Positions 31,804 to 44,419 of a stretch of DNA of 52,819 bases are shown piece by piece; position 1 is the first letter of the stretch; each line of letters starts with the position of its first letter. The notes under the pieces were generated by a model, which saw only the letters and a program-made list of their open reading frames with translations, made no database searches and had not been told where the DNA came from. The DNA comes from Perkinsus olseni (taxonomy: Eukaryota > Perkinsozoa > Perkinsida). The translations under genes and the position numbers were made by a program. The stretch is taken from positions 1 through 52,819 of the forward strand of contig JABANN010000210.1 of the NCBI GenBank assembly GCA_013115125.1. The letters run 5' to 3'.

Positions 31804-31981
31804 TATTCCGAATAGGACCGCTCGGCGAGCGGAGTCCTGACAGGACTCCTATCACGAGTTTCTCGTTCTACCGAGCGCCGCTCGGAATGCTACTATAACG
31901 GTTATACTACTACCACAGGGCCACTGGACTAGTGGCACTAGTAGTGGTCCACTACTCGCAATTGAAATTCTATCATAGAAT
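31804..31981. repeat. Cluster of seven perfect odd palindromes
   Basis: Perfect palindromes with one-base centres: 31818-31832, 31831-31849 (9-base arms), 31871-31885, 31894-31906, 31928-31942, 31940-31956 (8-base arms) and 31967-31981. Several overlap by two or three bases. The first three are enclosed by an imperfect outer stem (GTATTCCGA near 31803 and TCGGAATGC near 31882). The cluster starts about 45 bases after the stop of the zinc-finger gene. 31982-32423 holds nothing I can assign. Confidence 0.93.
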
Positions 31982-32423
31982 CCCTCGTTAATATCGGCCC
32001 GTTGTGTAAAAGGTGGACAATTCTTATGTACTACTAATATATGCTCACTCAGGGAATCAGTCAGGGTAGCGTAGCCATGTAACGCTATTGATCAGTCTCA
32101 GACGTGGTAGTAACACACGATTAAATAAGTACATATAACACTTCCTATAATACTGTCAACTGTGTGTGCCAGTTTGATTTGCAAATGACCTTTATGCTCG
32201 TATCTAGCTCGTGTGCTCTAGTTTCGGGATGAATCATACTTCAAACGAAAGACAATCATGATGTTAATCGAAACAGTAACCAGGTTCGCATCGATCAATC
32301 GTTTCGCGAAAGATATCACCCAAAAACCGTTTCTTGCCAGGAACCACTGTTCCAATTTCGATATGCAACACAACAAGCAGGTTGAGACTCTAGAATGTGT
32401 AGGAACTCATAGTTTCATGTCAG

Positions 32424-32681
32424 TCACATGTGCACATATCCTCCCTTGGCCGCGAAGACTTTCTCCAGCCTGCTATCCATCGAATCCGTGAGTTTCCTGA
32501 TCTCTGAGTCAGGGTAGGTGAGGGTGCTGTTAACTTGCACTGCCAGTATTGACTGTGGGTCTGTCCACAGCGACCAGTGGTCGCCGACGGCCATCTTGTG
32601 GTTCGATTCGGCCGGTAGCTCATCGCGAGCTGCCCTTGCGCCATAGGCTGTTGTGAAGAGTCTATGACATATGGACCACAC
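32424..32681 (-). pseudogene. Coding-like fragment of unknown gene
   Basis: The frame HKMAVGDHWSLWTDPQSILA continues to DSMDSRLEKVFAAKGGYVHM and a stop at 32424. It looks like the last exon of a gene whose earlier part is lost or not readable; the DIRS-derived piece lies directly upstream at 32745. It contains an odd palindrome at about 32573-32587. Family unknown. Confidence 0.35.
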
Positions 32682-32744
32682 CAGCTCTTCTGTCGGTACT
32701 GAAATCCACTTTGCTCCAGCTTCCTACTGTCTTCAAAGCACAAT

Positions 32745-32895
32745 GGAGCTGCGCTCATACTAGCTTCGCATTATCACTCCATTCTCTCGACTCCTCCTTT
32801 TCTATCTGCTCTATTTTGTTCACTATGAGCCCAGTCTACTTATGTTGTGTTCAACAAGTTCTATACTACAGCTACACCTACTAAAACGAGACAGT
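32745..32895 (-). mobile_element. Terminal-region fragment of the DIRS-like element
   Basis: About 150 bp matching 23045-23180 in inverted orientation at roughly 85% identity, with shared words such as CTAGCTTCGCATTATCACTC and CACTATGAGCCCA. It is an isolated end piece with no coding part next to it. 32896-33388 otherwise holds the promoter side of the protease gene. Confidence 0.8.
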
Positions 32896-33388
32896 TCACG
32901 GGGCTCATACCCTGCACTTTGTCAGCACCCGAGACTCGCGAGGTAGAGCCAATTTAATCAATATTACAATGCTCCCATGATGTGGCGAACATTGCGACTT
33001 CCAAGCTCGGATTGTTGCCCAAGGTTCCGCGTCTCAGAATGACTCAGTCTGAGTTGTTACACCACCCAACTGTGCTCCCCGCAGAGTGTCGGACATTCTG
33101 TCCCCCTCGTGAATTTGCATCACGGAAGCTCCGAGCTAGATTGCAAGGAATTGCGGAGGTCCAACAATTATCTGCGGCAGCGAGCCTGAACCTCAGGCGA
33201 TGCGAATGGCTAACCTCATATAAGCGCGCGAAAGGAAGGGAGGCCTGGCTCGCCGTCGTCTCCTCTCTCTACTATACCTACCGGCAACCCACGCGTGCAC
33301 GCTAGTGCAACATGCACGCATATGCACTTAAGTCAAGTCCCACCTGGGATATCCGCGGAAACTGGAGGTTTAGCGCTGCTGTTGGAGC

Positions 33389-34958
<1,570 letters not shown>

Positions 34959-35814
34959 ATGGCAGAAGATGGCTACCAATCTTCTACTGGACCTGCCGGC
35001 GGTTACTTCTCATCCCTTCTCTTGCGAACTTCTAACTTAACCGTCAGAGACTCCAGGGTTTCAAAGCCCTTATCAGTACATCTGTCATCCGGTGAAGGGA
35101 CCCACTAGGATTTCAAATTGTTATACATTTAGTCCTCATTCTTCATCAGTCTCGTTATGATGCAGGCCTTTGCTGTCTGTAACCTTGTTGTTATCTACTT
35201 AACCAACTCGGGTGAAAGTCACTTTCACGATTCTTGACGACAGACCAGCGCCTGGTCATTAGTCCCTCTATGTTGTGTTGTTCCCATGCGCTCTTGTGAA
35301 GAGTCATATCCGAACAAATTTGTTCCAGGTAGTGCGATGGCCTTCATGATTTTCAGAATCACAAAATCAGATTTTGTGAACCGTGGTGTACTCTGCCACC
35401 AATCATGGAACTACAGTGATAGAGCATACTTGGCAGCGACCTCAATCACGCGGAAGCATCGTGGCTCCAACGAAGATAGGAACCAAATCGCCGCACGGGC
35501 CGGCTTTAGATTTTTGGCCAGAGGCTCTCCCTTGGAGCTTCACGCGCTGATCGACGTCAGCATCAGGTGGTTCGTCAGGAGGCGGGCCTCAACCCGACTC
35601 GGTCGTCCCAGGCTCGAGTTGGGACGTCCAAGAATTCAACTGGAAGTAAGTACTGTAGCTCACTAGAAAGTTGTGAGAAGCGAGGAGAACTCTAACTTTC
35701 TTCGGCTTGCGCCTTTCCCCTCGAGGGAGCACCCGCGCAAACAGTGCGGCCGATCTCCATTGAGGAAGTCTGTAAGCCAAAAACATTCGTCGTTTGCATT
35801 GAAACATGAATTGA
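34959..35814. other. Convergent intergenic region with palindromes
   Basis: Lies between the 3' ends of the protease (plus) and AIP1 (minus). It contains a perfect 14-bp palindrome at 35312-35325 and a perfect odd palindrome with 10-base arms at 35359-35379. Frames here are not convincing. Confidence 0.6.
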
Positions 35815-38800
35815 CTAAATCTTCCATAACCGTATGAAACCATCTCCTCCGCCGGTCGCCTGAATGAAGCTAAGATTCCACCAGCGCAAGGACGAGCCCC
35901 AACCACTGGAGTGTAAATCACCAGCGTTCCGTCATCAAACCATCTAACGCATGTGACACCGTCCTTGTGGCAGTCAAAAATCCTCGTCACGAGATTTGCT
36001 GTAGCCACATCAAAAATACAAACCTGAATCCGTCGGTAGAAACGAGAAGGGCCTCCGCTGCTCTGGAGAAGCTCCTCACCGTTTTATCGAGACCGGCGGT
36101 GGCCAATCTGCTGCCAGCTGGTAGCCAATCGCAGCTCATGATACGAGAAGTATGGAAGGTCCAGTGTTGCGTCGAGGGCATGGTCGCCCAGTCCGTCGTA
36201 GAGATGACACTCACCGAACCTGCCGGAAAGGGCAGCATTCGCTCGATTGCCCTCCTCGAAAGAACGCCGACTGGCGGCTCACCGTCAACAGCACCAACGG
36301 CGAGGTGCTTCTCATCCCGAGAAAATCGCAGCAAGCAAACGTCTGCCTTGTGACTGGATTTGATCGCTCTGACCTGCCCGAGCAGTACATGCCATCTGTA
36401 GCGGTCGTCCGGAGTGCGCTCACCTCCTCGCCTGCAGAGTTGTAGACATGCACCGCCCGCTCGGTGGTCTGCTCCTGCAGGGAGGATGTCGAGGCTTCGT
36501 AGGCGGCCACGAAGCACCTCAGATCTTCACCAACTGCCAACTGAATTAAGGCGGCCATCACTCAGCGAAGTACGCTACTCCAGTGGCCCCTCCCAAGGGA
36601 AATGAACATCCAAGACACATGATACTTCGTCTACCTAGTGAAACGCGTGGCGCTGTTATGCCCTCTAGAGGCGAGCAGCCCAGCATTCACGTATTCCACA
36701 CCCGAATGCCGTACACGATGCACTTTTGCCACTACACTGGGATGGGGAGAAACGGATTAACGCCCCAGGTAGAACCGGGCGCATGAATCTTCTAAGGAAG
36801 CGAAGTGCCGCGTGAGCATATCGAGAATAACCCTCAGAGTGCGAGCAGCCCCTATTGATCGCGAAGCCTTGCCAACCCAGTTTCACCGCTAGAGGGTCTC
36901 GGGGAAGCTGGACCGTCCATTTTCCATCCGCCGTCTCGAGTCGACATCCCTTGGCCGAAAACAGGATAGGCGAGCCTTCCGAAAAGCCCAACAACTGGGA
37001 GGCATCGGGGATCTGACCGAGTAGCTCCTCTGGACTTGCCCCTCCCCCCCCCCGCGCATAGACACCTGTCCCAGCCTGGTCATCCCTTGCAGTACGGTAC
37101 CGTCCTTATCCACCATCACAAGCCCCGAGCTGCCATTGTGATAGAGAACTCCGGCCGAGGGCCGGATGCCTCTCGCGATGCTGGAAAGGTGCGGTATTCT
37201 CAGCGCTGACTCATGGGTGACTACCAGAGGACTTCATGATTTTCGAGTTTCCACTCATGCACAGCGGAGTCCGTAGAGGTCCAGATCACGCTGGCCCTCC
37301 TCGAAGGGTTGATAGCTAGGCTGCAGACCTGCCTCGAGTGAATGGGAAAATGCCCTGATAGACCTCGACAACTTCGATTGGAGTTTGGTCCTCGCCAAGG
37401 AGCTTCCTCCGTCATGATAGAACCCGATCAGTGTACCTTGCCGCTGCTTCCAACGATCCCCTCAATGAGCTGCCCATCGGATACGCTCCACTTCATCAGC
37501 CGGCCATCAAGGCAAGTAGTGATGACCGAGTCCTTGCCAGCCGCCTGACGGCAGCACAAGCTCGCCAGATGAGACCGACTCAGTGCTGCTTACTGCGACG
37601 CCAACCTGTTGGTCTCCGAGATTTTTCCCGACCTCAACGTCCCAAGTCAGAGTGGCAGCTTCTTGCCCAAGACGGAAGCATCGAACCTGCTAGTGTTGTG
37701 AGATGTGGGAGCATCAGACAGGCATCGCACATGCTTGTCCGCGTACGCCACAACCACAGTGTCGTCATCGGGACAGACCAGGGAGAATGCTGTACAGGGG
37801 AATTTGGGGAAGGCATAGCGAAAGTCGGCAGTAGTCCCTGACAGACGATAGTTGATTTCAGGGAGCGCTTAGGTACGAAAAACGGAAGTTGTGGTACCGA
37901 GTGAGCGGGGGTCTACCACAAACGAGATCATGGTGGTCGGTGCGGCATCCGTAGGACTATCGTCAAATTCAGGCAGGGATGGATGGCAAAATATCCCGTC
38001 TGCCCCCGACCACTGCACGCTTCGGTACCTTCGTAGACATTGACCAGGCCATCACTACCACAGGTGAGCAGGAGGTGGCCACTAGGAGTGAAGGCTGTCC
38101 CCTGTACAAAGTTACTGTGCTTGCCTGATGGGGGAGAATCTTCAGGGCTTACACGACTAAGCGCTTACCAGTGTGAGACATCTTGAACTTAAACGGAGGT
38201 CCCTCGTAAAAATTGACGCACATATCCTCGGACCCTGAAACGAGCTCGATAGGCTGCCCATATGCTACTCGACAGCGGCCGACCTGTAGCGATTCTGAAG
38301 GGCCTTGCTGGACGGAAGGCGATGGTGTTGACTGCCTTCTGATGACCGGACATGTCACCGATCTGAGGATTGTAACGTTTAAACCGCTAACCCTATCCTG
38401 CTCCGATGAGGAGCTACGCTGGAGCTAAGTGAAGTCTTTGATGATGCAGAGACGACAGGTCGAGGACGGGATTCCGGATGTCGAAACCCGGGTGTTGTGC
38501 TCTCAATCAGCCAGGCTCTTCCCAGGATGGCCGGCTGTGATGGAGGCGAATCTGATGACTTGCCTTGTTGCCAGTATCCCACATGATGCACACAGCCGAG
38601 ACCTCTCGTCCACTCCCACAGACGGCGATGCGCTGAGAGTCGGGTGACCAGGAGATTCCCTGCAGGTGGAAGCGTGCCAGGGCAAGCTGTCGGGGGACTG
38701 ACTCTGATCTCGCCACTCCAAAGTCTGAACTCGCCCTTGCTAGGATGATCTCCTTTGGCACCCCAGACCTGTCAGAGTGGTCGAGCGGTGGCATCGAGGC

Positions 38801-39208
38801 GGTCTTACCATCAGAGCGCCCGAGATGTCACCGCTGGCGACCCATTGGCCGTTGGGGGATATTGCAACCGCCTGGACGCGTTTACCAGCATGGCCGACGT
38901 ACATGAACTTAGACGGGAGAAGGAATCGGAAGAGAGGTCCGAGGCCAAGGGGTCTGATTAGCATGGCGAATGAGCTCACCACATCAGCTGCGTCACGGAG
39001 GCTGCGCAGGATGACGTTGTTGCCTGAGGGGTATCTGAGGTCGAAGCATGCCTTCTGCAGTGCGGAGGGATTGGGCGATGCCGGAGCCGCCAGCAGTTGT
39101 CACTGACGCTATTCTGTTCGGGTCAGTCGGGTCCACTGAGATGTTCAGGGGGAATCCTCGCTCGGGAGAGGGCAGAGGCGGGCAGCACGCGTAGAGGGAG
39201 GAGGCCAT
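35815..39208 (-). CDS. AIP1: Actin-interacting protein 1 / WDR1 (WD40)
   Basis: This multi-exon gene (at least 12 exons) encodes the WD40 protein that works with ADF/cofilin to disassemble actin filaments. Family landmarks in order: start MASSLYACCPPLPSPERGFP at 39208; YPSGNNVILRSLRDAADV; YVGHAGKRVQAVAISPNGQW with VASGDISGALM; ISWSPDSQRIAVCGSGRE; QIGDMSGHQKAVNTIAFRPA; GSEDMCVNFYEGPPFKFKM, the AIP1 hallmark; LLLTCGSDGLVNVYE; VITTCLDGRLMKWSVSDG; VMVDKDGTVLQG; SRLATAGLDKT joined to VCIFDVATANLVTRIF; and the final blade TLATGGGDGFIRLWKI, stop at 35815. One intron (38363-38563) has a GC-AG boundary (AAG/GCAAGT). Another would be only 29 nt (37035-37063) and holds a G-run. The exons between about 37860 and 37600 are the least certain. 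Confidence 0.9.
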
Positions 39209-40052
39209 CAGAGTTAGCTGATCAAAAATCTCGTGTGATGTGCAGCCGCCCTCGTGCATCAGCCAGTTTCGGAGATGTGCTTGAGACCACCGGTTACGCG
39301 GGTTGAGGGTGGCAAAAGGTGTTGTTGCGGAAGGCAACGCCGACAATGAGGGCTTCCTCATGACGCGGGTGGTCGACGAGCGGACAGAACGCCCCGTACT
39401 CGACAAGTTTCAGGGTGTTCAAGAAAGCACTGTTCCTCTCTGTTTCAAGTCCAACCTTTGCACGGGAAGTTCAATCGTCGCAAAAGTGCTCCAAAAGCTT
39501 CGGATGGGATGTAGCAAACACCTCTTCGTTTTCGGCTCGGAAGCCTCACAGCCTCTGAGTAAGAGGATAAACGATGAACCACTTCCGTGACGCAGAATTC
39601 ATCTCATATTTGTCAAGTCAATCCTAGAAAGGACTCTTTTAGTAGGAGTCGCTAAACCTTCAGTGTACTAGCCGGGAATTCGGGGGGAGGGTTTTTTTAC
39701 TGTCAACTGTTGCACCGGAGAACTTCTAAGTCTGCACGCATGCGCAAAATCGCGCCTCCTGTGCACGCGTGCAAGGACTTGTTGTAAGTTGGCTCCGCTT
39801 GAACAAGTATGACACGGAGTGAAGGTCCGACGGATGGATGAGCAATCGGCTGCCATATGAGCAGCTCAATGATAGAGCTTAGCGCGGATTCTTCCTATGC
39901 GTAAATTTGGCATCCGGCCGCTAGACCTGTCTATGATAAGTAAAGAGAATATCGTGAAGGTTGCGGTGAAAATTTAGCCTCGACGTGAAGAGAGCCATAG
40001 CGTTACCGAAAATAGGGGGTTCTGCAGTTGTGAACAAGAGAGGAGTTCCGTG
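39209..40052. other. Divergent intergenic region between AIP1 and the FkbM gene
   Basis: Presumably holds the promoters of both genes. GCACGCATGCGC and GCACGCGTGCA occur at 39735-39772. An open frame at 39303-39590 (plus) is probably accidental. The AIP1 frame itself is open upstream of its Met to about 39406, so a longer N-terminus cannot be excluded. Confidence 0.5.
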
Positions 40053-41354
40053 ATGGTCGTCAACACAGTGAAAGGAATGATGATCCTCTCTTTGGCGAGC
40101 CCGGCTCTGACCTATACAGCCATCGAGGCGGCGACGTATCTGTCAGCGATATCCCTAGAAGCCCTACGCGACGGTTTCACGCTCGATATCGAAGATCTTG
40201 TCCCTCCTCTGAAGCTTCTTTACAAGGGACCACAAAAGTCCGGAATTTTCCTGGACGTCGGTGCTCATCTGGGAAACAGCACAAAAACAATGCTGGGTGA
40301 TTTAGACTCGGCCTTAGAGGCTCTCGTGCATCGCAACCTTCTGCCACAGGCGCCGGACGCGACAACCGTCGTGGTAGCGTTCGAGGCGCTTCCTTGGATC
40401 TGCAACGTACTCGAGCGGAAGGCTGAGATGTTTGGCTGGCAGCTGCTCCAACCAGTTCACATCGAGTGTGCTGCGGTGGCAAAGTCTGCAGGAAAGGCGA
40501 CATTTTACTTCAACAATCCCTACGGCCCGACGGCCTCCATACTCCCGAAGCAAACAACGAGTTACTTGAAAAATGTTACAGTACCTACAAGACGCGTCAA
40601 AGATACTCTCGAGGAGTTCGACTACGCGGACCTTCCCGTATTCCTCATGAAAGTTGATACCGAGGGTATGGACGGGTTGATCGTTGAGGAGACTCTCGGA
40701 GATGGTATCAGACCTAGGATCATCATCTTCGAATACAGCCGGATGTGGATGAGTGACGCCGTGAGCATCCCCCTCGGCGATTTCTCCGACCGAATACAGC
40801 GGGAGTACGGCTACTACTGCTTCGCAGCGACAAGATTGGGCGTGTGGGCACCTCTGTGGGGCCTGTGGTACACCGACCTCATAGACGGGGTCTATTCGTA
40901 TGGGAATGTCGTATGCTTCATCTGCTCCGACGTGATCGCAGACTTCTTGTCGGGTCAGATTCACGACCCTGCTGCTCGTGTTTTCGTCGTGAGCGATTTT
41001 CTGAGAGAGTGCGGCTTGCCGAGCCGCGATCCTGAAAGCCTGTACACCGAGTTGGATCGGATATATTGGGGCGCCCTCAACGGCACAGCTTCCTTGGAGT
41101 GGCACATGGCATCGCTAGCTACCTATCGTGGGGACTTCGCGACTGCCTACAGATGGTCAGACAGCGCTGCTTTGAAGGGCCAGTTCGACGCCGAGTTTCT
41201 TATCGGTCTGCAGACGTATTTCGGCGTGAATCGGCGGGGCGTGGGCAATCGAGAGCGAGGCATCGAGTGGTTGAAGAGGGCATCTCGGAAGGGCCATGGT
41301 GGGGCTGCATGGTTCTTGAGTAGAATAGGATACTCATTGAAGCATGATTATTGA
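40053..41354 (+). CDS. FkbM-family methyltransferase with C-terminal Sel1-like repeats
   Basis: A 433-residue protein in one open frame. FkbM-type enzymes are SAM-dependent O-methyltransferases, often acting on glycans or secondary metabolites. The SAM-binding motif GIFLDVGAHLGNST is at residues 64-77, and the conserved LMKVDTEGMDGLIVEETL block is at 198-215. An N-terminal hydrophobic stretch (residues 8-22) suggests a signal peptide or anchor, so it may act in the secretory route. From about residue 350 the sequence shows Sel1/TPR-like helices (GDFATAYRWSDSAALKGQ, GNRERGIEWLKRASRKGHGG), a fusion that may bind a protein partner. The ATG at 40053 is chosen over a GTG just before it. No introns. 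Confidence 0.85.
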   Translation: MVVNTVKGMMILSLASPALTYTAIEAATYLSAISLEALRDGFTLDIEDLVPPLKLLYKGPQKSGIFLDVGAHLGNSTKTMLGDLDSALEALVHRNLLPQAPDATTVVVAFEALPWICNVLERKAEMFGWQLLQPVHIECAAVAKSAGKATFYFNNPYGPTASILPKQTTSYLKNVTVPTRRVKDTLEEFDYADLPVFLMKVDTEGMDGLIVEETLGDGIRPRIIIFEYSRMWMSDAVSIPLGDFSDRIQREYGYYCFAATRLGVWAPLWGLWYTDLIDGVYSYGNVVCFICSDVIADFLSGQIHDPAARVFVVSDFLRECGLPSRDPESLYTELDRIYWGALNGTASLEWHMASLATYRGDFATAYRWSDSAALKGQFDAEFLIGLQTYFGVNRRGVGNRERGIEWLKRASRKGHGGAAWFLSRIGYSLKHDY

Positions 41355-41930
41355 AGTCAATTCATTCGGATGGCCTTTGCGTTATATATTCGGGAAGCTC
41401 GCAGGTAAACAAGCTGAGCACTTGCCGCAAGTTGAGCTCATATCCGTCGGAGACGAGGGTGACCCTCGCAGGGTCTGATTGGAAAGTCATCAAAAGATCT
41501 TCTTGCCCTCATCGTCAGTAGAGAGTCCATGACCCGACGAAGATTTCTCCAGTGGTGCAGCGCCGCTGCCGCGGCAGGAGCGCCATATCAGCGTCGAAAG
41601 TATTGTCAATGCTCTCCCGGAGTCTGACCAAAAGTCTGCAAATTGTCTGTATTTCGGGGGTCTCTTCTGACCTACCCATTGTTATTACCAAACTGGTGAT
41701 ACTAGTGACTATCAGCGGCCGTCGCCGTCCATCGGAAGTTCGCGTCAGTAGTGAATAGACCCAGTATGCGAGAGACTTTCTTGTACGTCTGTTGAAGAGA
41801 AATGTGCGCTCATCGGGCCTCAGTGAGGCCGCCTTACTAAACGCAACAAGAGAGAAGCAGTAGACAACAACATCATGCTGAATATAATGACGATTTCACT
41901 CGTTATTCACGTCTCGTTCTCATTCACATA

Positions 41931-42767
41931 TCAGAACCCAAACTTGTGTAGAAAGGCTCCGAAAACACCTTCGCCAGAAATACGGGGAAATTCATTCACA
42001 TTCGCAGTGGTTGTGAAGCGCCACTCTTTGCTCCTAATTTTCTTGATTGTAGTCTCGATTGTGCCGTTCGTCACTCTAAAGTACTCTTCACAGACATCAG
42101 TAAACGTGGGGTATTGATTTCTTATGATCTTTATCGCAGCCGAACAAGCTTCCCGCATTTCGCGTAAAGTGTTCATCCCATTGGCCATGGAAAATAGGGT
42201 ATCCTGAGTCATCCATTCGCCCGAGCTTGCGGCTGGTTTCTCCAGTTGTTTGGCAGCTGAGCTCACGCTCTCCAGTACGTGACTGCAAGTTGATGCACTG
42301 ACATTCCGGAGTGGATCCAAGCCGCTTGGTTCCGGAGGATCCTCAAACTTGTAGATCTGCCGAAGCAACAAGGGAGAAACCCGAAAGTATGAGGAAATGA
42401 CTTACAAATCGCTTCGAAAGTTGAAGTAGATCCCCCGTCGACGAGGACAGGTTATGAAGTCAGTCTCCGCCACCCTGTCCCGTTGAAGGCGAAACTTCCA
42501 TGATTTCGGAGCTTTCTCCATCGTCTTTTCGTTGCTGCAGCCACCTCCGTCGTTTCTGAGGCTCACGTCCAGCAGTGGAGGGAAGTCCTGAGGGATTCTC
42601 ATAGAGTCACTCTCGTATTGAAGAAGGGACTGCTCAGAGAATCAGCTTACGCCATTCAGATTGAGGGGGTTCACCCACGACGCTGCCTCGATTGCCTCAC
42701 CGAGAGGAGCTAAATTGACAACCATTGCCGCTGCAGTAGTGATGATGATGGACTTGGCACGCGACAT
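41931..42767 (-). pseudogene. Secreted lineage-specific protein, right-arm copy
   Basis: The signal exon starts at 42767 (MSRAKSIIITTAAAMVVNLA). Unlike the left copy, the block from SEQSLLQYESDSM into RIPQDFPPLLDVSLRND is in one frame here, after a candidate 21-nt GTAAGC...GAGCAG intron or an in-frame TGA. After a GTAAGT donor near 42411 the copy lacks the FDSNVLKRFYSNFP segment (roughly 80 bp) and resumes at QIYKFEDPPEPSGLDPLRN, running open to FGAFLHKFGF at 41931. The available acceptor (CTTCGGCAG) does not restore frame by my reading, so this copy is probably non-functional, or its last exon starts elsewhere. Confidence 0.55.
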
Positions 42768-42950
42768 CTTAATGGGGATGAACTGTTCCCGCTCCTCGAG
42801 TTATGTGACGTGGGACGAATCGCGTGAAGGACGCAATTCAAGGAACCACGCGAGATAGTCAACAGAACACAACGCCTGAATTGCGGTGAAACAGGCCAGA
42901 AACAGGTAACCAGAGGCCCCTCCCGAAACCCGAGGAGGCAACCAGATCTT

Positions 42951-43037
42951 CGAGCTGTTGCCCAGGGCGAACAGATCCCCGAGCTGTTGCCCAGGGCGAA
43001 CAGATCCCCGAGCTGTTGCCTAGGGCGAACAGATCCC
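42951..43037. repeat. 29-bp minisatellite, three copies
   Basis: Three consecutive near-identical 29-bp units beginning CGAGCTGTTGCCCAGGGCG, with one T/C difference in the third. The left arm (about 18143-18175) and the diverged copy (about 3395-3425) carry a single unit. So it expanded after the arms separated. Confidence 0.9.
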
Positions 43038-44419
43038 CGAGTCCATTCTAATGCCATTCATTACCCAACTCTCTCATTCTCTTCTTGCCCGAGGCCATTC
43101 CATACAAATGGAAATCCAGCGACAAAGTATGCGCTCGCCTCCGACGTTAGTATGGAGACGGACAGCGTGACGCTGTGAGCGTCGTTCACATTCCGTCAAA
43201 ACGAAGACGAGCGGCTCAGTATGATGACGACGATGATGACCATTATGTTGATACTGTTGTACTGCGCAGGAGCTGTGAGCGGGAACGTGATAATAAGTCA
43301 TCATTGATTTATGATCGGCTAATACTGTACGTGTAGCTTCAATACTGGTATGATATATTCTTGCCTTCTTGTGAGTCTTCGAGCGCTCCGCCGGCCTTCC
43401 AGCTTCGAGCAATCCTTCGGGCTTTTTCGTGCCCTTACATTTTCCGTTATCGTTCCGTGTATCCGTCAATTGTCTCCGTTACTGCTCTACTGTCATTGAT
43501 ATCAGTAGCTACAGCTAACGGGAGGGGTTCGGTCGATGTCTGCGCCTCTCAGATGGAGTTCTCTGAGTTCTCCGAGATCGCATCGACTAAGTCCGTGGTG
43601 GTAGCGCTCAGGGCTCCCAATTGAGACCCTTGAGGAGGATCTCCCACCCATTAAGGGGTCCTCACATCAAAGACCTGGCCCCATATAGAGAGTCCGATAC
43701 CATTGTTCCTTGCCGACGTTTACTTTGGAACTTCATCTTCAAAAGTGGCACCATCAACGTCAATCGGAGGCCTGGGAGGCACTCAGCGCAAGTGAAGGTC
43801 CCACTGCACGCTCTACTTCGTTCGACAGGTCTAATGACAGCAAGAACTAGGACAGGCTTGGGCGTCCACATAGTTTCGGGGCTTTTCCCGTCAATCTCCG
43901 CTGCTCCTTGTTCTCAAGGAGTCTGTTGAAGAGACGGATTCAGTCTCCCCCAGTTGCGATTCTCTCTGCCGATCGTTACTGTGGATTGACCATATCTTTC
44001 TCCACTCATCGCCTCTTCCCATTCACATCGGTTATGGTCTCGGTAATCATCGATAACAAGGATCTTGTCCCTCCTCTGAAGCTCCTCTATAAAGAGGATC
44101 AGTCGCATACACTGTTCTCATTGCGATGCCCATTGCGAATAGAAAGTCACAGAAAGCTCGTTTCGCAGGGGTATTCGGGTATCACTGCTTCCGCTCGTTG
44201 ACGAAGTATGGCTACTAGCTAGGGAATGCGCTAAAGTTACTCCAGAAAGTTTGAGCTTCGCGAAGTTCAGTTCGTTCTTTTCCTTGCACGCCTCTCGAGG
44301 GCTTCTGTATTCGCACACATAGATCGGCGAGACTAAATCGCAACTCAACATCTTTGAAAATGGCAGACCATGATGATACGAAGAACAAGACAGCACCAGA
44401 AATGTTGACACAAAAGACG
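43038..44419. other. Relic-rich spacer of the right arm
   Basis: Inverted equivalent of 16583-18140. It includes at 44058-44095 (plus) the fragment similar to the N-terminal part of the FkbM gene (IDNKDLVPPLKLLYK against LDIEDLVPPLKLLYK). Several medium-length frames are conserved with the left arm but have no recognisable product. Confidence 0.5.

Noticed and set aside
35286-35666. 126-codon plus-strand frame between the protease and AIP1
   Set aside because: Poor coding composition, contains palindromes, and no homologue-like motif.
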